From NCBI GenBank assembly GCA_016192525.1, contig JACPTZ010000223.1, forward strand, positions 1 through 38,914: a DNA stretch of 38,914 nucleotides, in the 5' to 3' direction. The stretch's first letter is position 1, and every line of letters starts with the position of its first letter. The DNA comes from Planctomycetota bacterium (lineage in GTDB: Bacteria > Planctomycetota > MHYJ01 > JACPTZ01). The notes below the pieces were generated by a model. The model saw nothing but the letters and a program-made list of their open reading frames with translations. It had not been told where the DNA came from and did no database searches. The translations under genes were made by a program, and so were the position numbers. Shown here piece by piece: positions 34,006 to 38,914 of the stretch.

Positions 34006-35895
34006 ATGTCCCGCCTCAATCGTCCGATCATCGTTCTCGCTTTCCTCGCGGCCTCGGTCCTCCCCATCTTTGCCCAGGAGGGGGGGAGTCTCGAGATCGT
34101 CATCGAGCCGACCCCGACGGAGAAGATTTCGACCAGCGACCTGCTCGCGGATCTCTCCGCCGAAGAGCGGGAGAGCCTCCTCACCAAGGCCTCGATCGAG
34201 GCCGGATACGGCGAACCGTATCCCGCCAGCGACCCCGAGGCGATGGCCGTGATCTACGACTACGCCTACGAGATGCTCGCGGCCTCGAATACCATGGCCA
34301 GGGAGGAACTCGAGGGGATCCCGGGCGATGTGACCGCGGAGGGGATCGCCGGAGAGGGAGTCGTCGGGGATGTGACGGCCGAGGGGCTTGCGGGGGAGGG
34401 AATTGTCGGGGACGTGACCGCGGAGGGGATCGTCATCAAGGAGACCGGCGAGATCGTTCCGCCCGAGGAGATGATCTACACCGTGACCGGCCTCGACTCT
34501 CCCACGCTCGAATCCAGGACGAAGAACGGCGGAAGCGTCGGCGGCGACGTCGACATCAAGAACCGGTTCGGCCGGACCGTCCGCGCGCTTGCGAGAGCGC
34601 TGAGAATGTACGACCTCGATCGCCGGGCCGGCATCGGTCGGGAACTTTCGCACGAGGTCCAGGCGATGCTGCATGCCATCAAGATGTACGACGCGGAGAT
34701 GGGGCGGTTGACGAACAGGAAGTACGGCTCCACCGTATTTGAAACCGCGGATCCGACCCACTCGAAGAGGGGCATCGTCGCTTTCGACCGGGCGATGATC
34801 GCCGGGACCGAAACGACGGACCTCGTCTTCGACATCCGCGAGACGACGACGGGTCTCGACGTGGAATACCGCCTCTATGGCCCCGGCGCGGCGCATTGGG
34901 GGAGCGCCCGCTTCACGAGCGCCTGCGTGCTCGGCGGATCGAAGGAACTCCAGGCCTGGTGGCAGGAGTGCGCGAGCGGGAAGAACATCCGGAAGAACAT
35001 CACCGCCACGAAGGTCGACTGGGCGAACGTCGTGATTGAGAAGGAAGCCGTCCAGGGCGACACGAAGTGGAAGGAGTGGTTCGACGAAGCGGGGAAGAAG
35101 CGTCCGCTGGACGAACCGACCCAGCCCGACCTGCTCGTGAGGAAGATGCCGGGTCGAACCAGTTATGCGAGCCTTACCCTGGGGATAGAGGGATCCGTGG
35201 CGGTCGGCATCTCGGGCGGCATCCCGAATGTAGTCGATTTGTATGCCGCTGAAAGGGCCGGGGCCGCGGATGTCCTCTCTCTCGTCTCCGATCTTCTCCG
35301 GGAGCTGGCGGTGCGGACCGGCAACGAGACGCTGCTCGACGTCGCTGCGGCCGTAGCGCAGGAGAGGGTCAAGCTTCGCCAGGGGACCCGGATCGGCCAC
35401 GAAGTTCATGGCGTCTTCGACTGGGCCATCACCGATGCGGAGGCCCGGGTCGTTCAGCCGCGCGCTGGGACCGACAGGAGCACGATCGCCCACGAAGCGG
35501 CCCACGTTGTTCAGCAGCGGACGGCCGACTACCAGGTCTGGAACCAGCCGATCACCGGGCTCATCACCGTGACCGGCATCCCGGTCCTCACGGCGCACGA
35601 GGCCGCTCACGTGGCGCAACAGCGCCGCTACTCGGTCGAGCAGTACGTCGCCATGTGGGAGAAGGAGCAGGGGCGCAGGATGACCGCGACAGGGGAGACG
35701 ACGCTCTCCCACGGCGCCCGGGGCGACGGCGTTCGGGCGGTTCAGGAGACGAAGAAGGGCCTGAACGCGGTCAATGTGAAGCTCGCTCGCTCCGTTTCGG
35801 GCGGAGGGATTCTCATCCCGCAGGTCGACACGGTCACGAACGTGCAGAAGTCGAAGCACGACGCCGCCATGGCCGCGATCCAGAACACTCGGTAG
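34006..35895 (+). CDS. Secreted repeat protein with duplicated HEAAHVxQQ motifs
   Basis: A 629-residue exported protein not recognised as a whole. Signal peptide (PIIVLAFLAASVLPIFAQ, cleavage near 24). At about 107-142 there are three 14-residue repeats of GDVTAEG(I/L)AGEG(V/I)V type (DNA 34324-34434, 42-bp units). The middle part (about 180-400) is not repetitive. Near the C-terminus two near-identical zincin-like motifs, IAHEAAHVVQQR (His496) and TAHEAAHVAQQR (His531), are 35 residues apart, and weaker relatives (SHEVQAML, GHEVHGVF) occur upstream. HExxH with a following QQ recalls DUF4157-type proteins linked to extracellular contractile systems; the resemblance is short. The frame is open from 33847, but the ATG at 34006 precedes the signal peptide. 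Single gene downstream of the kinase-protease. Confidence 0.6.
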   Translation: MSRLNRPIIVLAFLAASVLPIFAQEGGSLEIVIEPTPTEKISTSDLLADLSAEERESLLTKASIEAGYGEPYPASDPEAMAVIYDYAYEMLAASNTMAREELEGIPGDVTAEGIAGEGVVGDVTAEGLAGEGIVGDVTAEGIVIKETGEIVPPEEMIYTVTGLDSPTLESRTKNGGSVGGDVDIKNRFGRTVRALARALRMYDLDRRAGIGRELSHEVQAMLHAIKMYDAEMGRLTNRKYGSTVFETADPTHSKRGIVAFDRAMIAGTETTDLVFDIRETTTGLDVEYRLYGPGAAHWGSARFTSACVLGGSKELQAWWQECASGKNIRKNITATKVDWANVVIEKEAVQGDTKWKEWFDEAGKKRPLDEPTQPDLLVRKMPGRTSYASLTLGIEGSVAVGISGGIPNVVDLYAAERAGAADVLSLVSDLLRELAVRTGNETLLDVAAAVAQERVKLRQGTRIGHEVHGVFDWAITDAEARVVQPRAGTDRSTIAHEAAHVVQQRTADYQVWNQPITGLITVTGIPVLTAHEAAHVAQQRRYSVEQYVAMWEKEQGRRMTATGETTLSHGARGDGVRAVQETKKGLNAVNVKLARSVSGGGILIPQVDTVTNVQKSKHDAAMAAIQNTR

Positions 35896-35979
35896 TAGTC
35901 CGACAACCCTGACGCAGATCCGCGCGTGTCCCCGCCGAGGTTCGAAAAAGAGACTTTTCATGATTCTGTTTGCCCCCCC

Positions 35980-36007
35980 TTGACAGAATCCGGCCGGGGC
36001 GTATACT
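35980..36007 (+). promoter_or_regulatory. Near-consensus sigma70 promoter of the structured RNA
   Basis: TTGACA (35980-35985), 16-base spacer, TATACT (36002-36007). It is the best -35/-10 pair in the window. Predicted transcript start is about 36013-36014. Confidence 0.75.
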
Positions 36008-36012
36008 TCCGT

Positions 36013-36113
36013 CATCACCCTTGATGGTCACCCTGGTTGATGAAAAACCGCGCCGGAAGGGGGAGTGGCGCGACGATCGCGAGTGATGAGGACCGCCCGG
36101 GCGCGGTCTTTTT
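36013..36113 (+). ncRNA. Candidate structured RNA or riboswitch-like leader, unassigned
   Basis: About 100 nt between a near-consensus promoter and an intrinsic terminator, with no reading frame. TCATCAC (36012-36018) can pair with GTGATGA (36083-36089) to close the RNA, or with TGATGA (36038-36043). CGCGCC (36049-36054) and GGCGCG (36067-36072) form a 6-bp stem with a purine loop GGAAGGGGGAGT; that loop could pair with ACCCT (36030-36034). ACCGCGC (36047-36053) is complementary to the terminator's GCGCGGT (36101-36107), so an antiterminated fold is possible. The alternative pairings resemble a riboswitch; a stand-alone small RNA is the other reading. It does not match SRP RNA (AGCAG is absent), 6S, tmRNA, fluoride, ZTP or c-di-GMP classes as I know them. 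Confidence 0.55.
36091..36113 (+). terminator. Intrinsic terminator
   Basis: GACCGC (36091-36096), 6-base loop CCGGGC, GCGGTC (36103-36108), then TTTTT. It ends the structured-RNA unit. Confidence 0.8.
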
Positions 36114-36483
36114 CTGCGGCCTGATGTTCACATGTGAGCGATCACCCCGGATGAGGGAGGGCATCTGACATGGCACCCGCCGCGCACCGACCCGCCGCCA
36201 AACTTCGACCGACCGAGTAGACACATCATCCCTTCTGACCGGCCGTCGCGAGTCGGAGCGTTGTCTCGCTCCTTCGTCTGATGGTGGATGGTTGATGGCG
36301 GATGGCGGATGGCGGATTCGCGGAGGAAACGGGGTCCTCGGCGGGAACGGGGTTTCGTTTCGGGTCTCGTCTCTCGTGTTTCGGATTCTTGGAGTGCGGC
36401 GACTCGTCGCCGCTTTCAGCGTCGTCGGCCCATCCACCCGCTCCGTCGCCGCGAAGCGGCGTTTGCGGCCCCGCCCACCCCGG
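36114..36483. repeat. Repeat-rich spacer upstream of the transposase
   Basis: No gene. It contains three tandem GATGGCG heptamers (36294-36314) and two REP-like palindromes, GCGGCGAC/GTCGCCGC at 36396-36413 and CGCCGC/GCGGCG at 36447-36461. TTCACATGTGAG near 36125 is also palindromic. Confidence 0.6.
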
Positions 36484-36738
36484 TCCTCGTTCGTTGTTTC
36501 TGCTGTTGTTGCTTCTGTTTCTGTTTTCGTCCGTCTCCCGCGTTGCCCATCCCTCCGAACCCCTCCCGGCCGACATCGCCTCGAGCCCTTCGGCGTCGCC
36601 CTCCATCATCTCCCCCGCCAACGCCGACGGGCGGCTCGAATCGACCACCCTCCAGGCCCACTTCTCTCTCAAGCCGACCGGCGGGGTCCAGTTGCCCCCG
36701 CAGGCGAGGGTCCCTCCACAGTCCGCTTCGTGGTTCGG
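36484..36738 (+). pseudogene. Possible exported-protein remnant interrupted by the transposase unit
   Basis: In one plus-strand frame a hydrophobic run (SLFLLLLLLFLFSSVSRVAH) is followed by a protein-like stretch ending about STTLQAHFSLKPTGGVQL and PQSASWFG, which stops making sense at the left inverted repeat of the transposase unit (36739). This could be the start of a secreted protein cut by insertion. Against this, the leucine run is coded by CTGTTGTTGCTTCTG-type text that resembles a degenerate repeat seen inverted near 1740, and no ribosome site is seen. Confidence 0.3.
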
Positions 36739-36759
36739 ACCGTGTCGTCATATGTCATT
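36739..36759 (+). repeat. Left inverted repeat of the transposase unit
   Basis: 21 bp beginning ACCGTGTCGTCAT; inverse of 37759-37779 with 19 of 21 bases matching. It lies 43 bp before the transposase start. Confidence 0.85.
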
Positions 36760-36801
36760 GTCTTCTTGAATGGAGGGCCATGTTCCTGAGATGATGCCCG
36801 G

Positions 36802-37767
36802 ATGAGCCGGGCGGTGCGAGTAGAGCATGCCGGGGCCTGGTACCACGTGATGGCGCGAGGCGTGGCCCGGATGCCGACCTTCCTCGACGACGAGGATCGG
36901 CGGGCCTTCCTGCGGAAACTGGGACGGCTGATGGACCGAGGAGCCCTCGAAATCCACAGCTTCTGTCTCATGCCCAATCATTATCACCTGTTGGTTCGGA
37001 CCCCCCGGGGAGAACTGGCCCGGTGGATGCGGCATGTGAACGGGGAGTACGTGCGCGGCTTCAACTACCGGCATCGCCGGGTGGGACACCTTTGGCAGGG
37101 ACGCTACAAGGCCATCCTCGTGGAGGACGGGCGGTATCTGAAGGAGTGTTCGCGGTACATCTATCTCAATCCGAATCGGGCCAAGATCACGCGACCGGCG
37201 GAGCGGTACTTCTGGTCGAGCTACCGGAACTACGTGGGGGGAGGCCCGCGGGCGGTCGCCTGGGTGGAGACTCGGGCGGTCCTGCGGGAGTTCGAGGGAG
37301 ACCGGAAGGCGTATCGGGCCTATGTGGAGGCGGGGAAGGGGGAGAGACCGGTGAGTCGTTTTGAAGGAGCCGTGGCAGGGCTGGTGCTGGGAAGCGAGGA
37401 GTTCGTGGTCCGGGTCCGCCGGATGTTGAGCGGGCGCCAGGACCCGGGGGAGACGCCTTCGCTCCGGATCCTCGCCCGAGGGGCGCGTCCGGCCCCCGAG
37501 GCGGTGGAACGGGTGGTCGAGAAGGTCTTCGCGGACGCGGGTCCGGCGCGGAAGGGACGATTGACGCTCTGGGCACAGCGAGCGCACTCCGGGCTGCGGC
37601 CGGTCGAGATCGCCCGACGATACTCACGGAGGCACTCCTCGGTGGCGATGGCGCACCGTGAGGTCGAGGAAGAGTCGCGGACGGACCCGGACCTTCGCCG
37701 ACGCCTGGCCGAGGTGGCCCACGCGCTGGCGCAGAACGGTCCGGACCGCGGACGGAAAAATGACTAA
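36802..37767 (+). CDS. REP-associated tyrosine transposase (RAYT), IS200-like with DnaA-type C-terminal domain
   Basis: A 321-residue Y1 transposase of the TnpA-REP type. It opens VEHAGAWYHVMARG, carries the HUH motif NHYHLLV (His60, His62), GHLWQGRYK, and the LKECSRYIYLNPNRA segment (about 114-127) where the catalytic tyrosine is expected (Tyr112-121). The C-terminal part (about 255-300, GLRPVEIARRYSRRHSSVAMAHREVEE) looks like the DnaA/TrfB-type helix-turn-helix found in many long RAYTs. Such proteins nick single-stranded REP hairpins. The stop codon lies inside the right inverted repeat, and similar inverted copies flank the gene, so this looks like an intact unit. Ribosome site is weak. 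Confidence 0.92.
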   Translation: MSRAVRVEHAGAWYHVMARGVARMPTFLDDEDRRAFLRKLGRLMDRGALEIHSFCLMPNHYHLLVRTPRGELARWMRHVNGEYVRGFNYRHRRVGHLWQGRYKAILVEDGRYLKECSRYIYLNPNRAKITRPAERYFWSSYRNYVGGGPRAVAWVETRAVLREFEGDRKAYRAYVEAGKGERPVSRFEGAVAGLVLGSEEFVVRVRRMLSGRQDPGETPSLRILARGARPAPEAVERVVEKVFADAGPARKGRLTLWAQRAHSGLRPVEIARRYSRRHSSVAMAHREVEEESRTDPDLRRRLAEVAHALAQNGPDRGRKND

Positions 37768-37779
37768 TGACGACACGGT
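37759..37779 (-). repeat. Right inverted repeat of the transposase unit
   Basis: Inverse of 36739-36759 (two adjacent mismatches), ending ATGACGACACGGT. The transposase TAA lies within it, and the group II intron begins at the next base. Confidence 0.85.
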
Positions 37780-38780
37780 GTGCGGCCGGGCAAGGTTGCA
37801 CGATCCAGCGGGTGCGAAGCCCGCTCCGGTAAGGCTGGTCAGCCGCCGGATAGCGAGTCCTTGCAGGGAGGGGAGCAATCCCCGACTTGAAGCGTAGGAC
37901 CGCCAGCACGCAGGCCGTAAGCCGAGAGGTTGAAGGGAATGAGCCCCGAAAGGCATATTGAACGGGAAGGGCGACGCCGTACCGTGTGCGGAAGCCCACA
38001 CCGTCCACGCCGAGTGCAAGACCTATGGCGTGGGCCGCTTCCCCGGGGTCGAAGACCACGGCATGCGTGACATCGGGATCGTGCGGCAACCCGGGAGGCC
38101 CTGTTCCCGCTCTCACGGAGGAGAGTATGCCCCAACCAACCCATGAAACGGAAGGCGGGCAAACCGGGACAGGGAGTCGGATCGTTTCGTAGTACCTGCG
38201 AAGGCGGGTAACGCCGCTGGAGGGAAGGAGACGAGGCATGGAGGAGCGATTCGGGGACACGCCGACCGCGCCCAGAAGCGGGGAATCGGTGACCACGAAA
38301 CCGGATCGCGTCGCGCGGAAGGCCCGGAGCGAGCCTGAGTGCCGGTTCACGAGCCTGTTTCACCTCATGAACGCGGAACTGCTCCGGGGATGCTTCGCCG
38401 ATCTGCGGGGAGACGCAGCGGCAGGCGTTGATCGGGTGACCAAGGAGGAGTACGGCCGGAACGTGGAGGCGAACCTCACCGCTTTGGTGGATCGTCTCCA
38501 TCGGATGGCCTACGTCCCCCAACCTGTCCGGCGGGTGTTCATTCCGAAACCGGGCAGCGACAAACTCCGACCCTTGGGGATACCGTGTCTGGAAGACAAG
38601 ATCGTGCAGGCGGGACTGGCGAGCATCCTGAGGGCGATCTACGAGCAGGACTTCGTGGACGGCTCGTACGGGTTTCGGCCCGGCCGTGGCTGTCACGACG
38701 CGCTTCGGGCGCTCTCGCGGGCGGTGGAAGCCGGGAACATCCACTACCTCGTGGAAGCCGATATCAAAGGCTTCTTGGAT
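37780..38780 (+). mobile_element. Group II intron, 5' part only
   Basis: Begins GTGCG (37780-37784), matching the 5' GUGYG consensus, and continues with the GC-rich domain I text typical of bacterial introns (GGGCAAGGTTGCACGATCC, GCCGGATAGCGAGTCC, GAGCCCCGAAAGGC). The seven bases before it, ACACGGT (37773-37779), are complementary to ACCGTGT at 37981-37987 about 200 nt into the intron, as expected for an IBS1/EBS1 pair, and fix the boundary. The open reading frame of the intron protein starts at 38238. Domains V and VI and the 3' half are absent; the text changes at about 38775-38790 to an unrelated excisionase-like locus. The exact junction is uncertain. Confidence 0.85.
38238..38780 (+). 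pseudogene. ltrA: Group II intron reverse transcriptase/maturase, C-terminally truncated
   Basis: About 180 residues of a group II intron-encoded protein. Conserved pieces: FTSLFHLMNAELLRGCF, AAGVDRVTKEEYG, AYVPQPVRRVFIPKPGSDKLRPLGIPCLEDKIVQ and FVDGSYGFRPGRGCHDAL, reaching VEADIKGF (about 172-179). The YADD catalytic motif, thumb and maturase domain X are missing because the sequence changes right after the first catalytic Asp segment. AAGGAG precedes the ATG. It cannot be active as it stands; an intact copy elsewhere could act in trans. Confidence 0.92.
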
Positions 38781-38790
38781 CACTCTTCAT
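38781..38790 (-). pseudogene. Truncated start of a gene following the excisionase-like gene
   Basis: On the minus strand, AAGGAAGAG (38803-38795) and an ATG at 38790-38788 follow the excisionase-like stop by 13 bases, then AAGAGTGATCC before running into intron sequence. This looks like the ribosome site and first codons of a next gene, possibly an integrase as in xis-int pairs, cut off by the intron junction. Only three or four codons remain. Confidence 0.4.
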
Positions 38791-38803
38791 ACTGCTCTTC
38801 CTT

Positions 38804-38914
38804 TCATGCGCGATCATCGAAGAGGCCCGGCTGGGAGTCTATCACCAAGATCCGCAACCCCTTGCGCTTCCCGCGACGGAGATGAATTGCTTGAAGCTCG
38901 CCGCGCTTTACACG
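38804..38914 (-). CDS. Excisionase-like helix-turn-helix protein, 3' end only
   Basis: The last 36 codons of a minus-strand gene whose start lies beyond the window. The sequence RVKRGELQAIHLRRGKRKGL continues as RILVIDSQPGLFDDRA and stops. The RVKRGEL-x-AIHLxRGKxxGLRI pattern is the recognition-helix and wing part of MerR-like/Xis-type DNA-binding domains. It probably belongs to an integrative element. A ribosome site and ATG follow closely. Confidence 0.7.
   Translation of the reverse strand, partial: RVKRGELQAIHLRRGKRKGLRILVIDSQPGLFDDRA

Noticed and set aside
33862-36018. Minus-strand frame of 718 codons across the HEAAH-repeat gene
   Set aside because: Antisense of a gene with a good signal peptide and ribosome site; composition unlike a protein.
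36013-36113. Small SRP RNA (ffs)
   Set aside because: CCGGAAGG is present, but the AGCAG part of the SRP tetraloop motif and the symmetric loop are absent.

Overview
The window is high-GC bacterial DNA that reads like a Planctomycetota-type or similar large-genome lineage. This is an inference from gene style: membrane-anchored Ser/Thr kinases with TPR and enzyme tails (including an EGEPIEARP stretch after the kinase domain), an ECF-like sigma factor beside a kinase, several exported HEAT-repeat proteins, triple-PPC exported enzymes, GxxExxY proteins and many short intergenic repeats. No rRNA or tRNA was recognised, so taxonomy stays open.

Region 1 (1-3.2 kb): a 5'-truncated reverse transcriptase with the GxxxSQ motif of diversity-generating-retroelement-like RTs, carrying a 4-bp microsatellite; a convergent YjbQ-family gene; a repeat-filled gap with a palindromic repeat and a MITE-like element; and a DCC-family thioredoxin-like gene.

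Region 2 (3.2-12.1 kb, minus strand): genome maintenance. rmuC, recQ and ssb run in the same direction, and recA lies upstream of them. Between recA and rmuC sit a BglII-like type II restriction-modification pair (M and R overlapping by ATGA, with two small conserved genes just upstream), a VOC protein and a GxxExxY gene.

Region 3 (12.1-13.6 kb): a compact minus-strand operon, ORF6N-domain protein > STAS-like/winged-helix protein > GxxExxY remnant lacking its nuclease core. It has a near-consensus promoter and an internal 21-bp perfect palindrome. Both GxxExxY genes are bracketed by inverted copies of short purine-rich repeats.

Region 4 (13.9-28.3 kb): exported or anchored scaffold proteins (four HEAT-type), a kinase with seven unusually long TPR-like units, and a triple-PPC lipase-like secreted protein.

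Region 5 (28.4-36.1 kb): the most interesting block. A strong promoter precedes an ECF-like sigma gene, which is followed 25 bp later by a 1459-residue protein fusing a Ser/Thr kinase, a membrane span, a concanavalin-like domain, a TPR-like solenoid and a gingipain/caspase-like (clan CD) domain with a His/Cys dyad. Next comes a secreted protein with repeated HEAAH motifs whose start codon is flanked by a hairpin. After that is a roughly 100-nt transcription unit with its own promoter and intrinsic terminator and with mutually exclusive pairings, a candidate new structured RNA.

Region 6 (36.2-38.9 kb): mobile DNA. A REP-associated tyrosine transposase is flanked by inverted repeats and appears to interrupt an exported-protein remnant. 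A group II intron (5' end at about 37780, EBS1/IBS1 pairing visible) inserted exactly at its right repeat. The intron's RT is cut off at about 38780 by a junction with the 3' end of an excisionase-like gene on the opposite strand.
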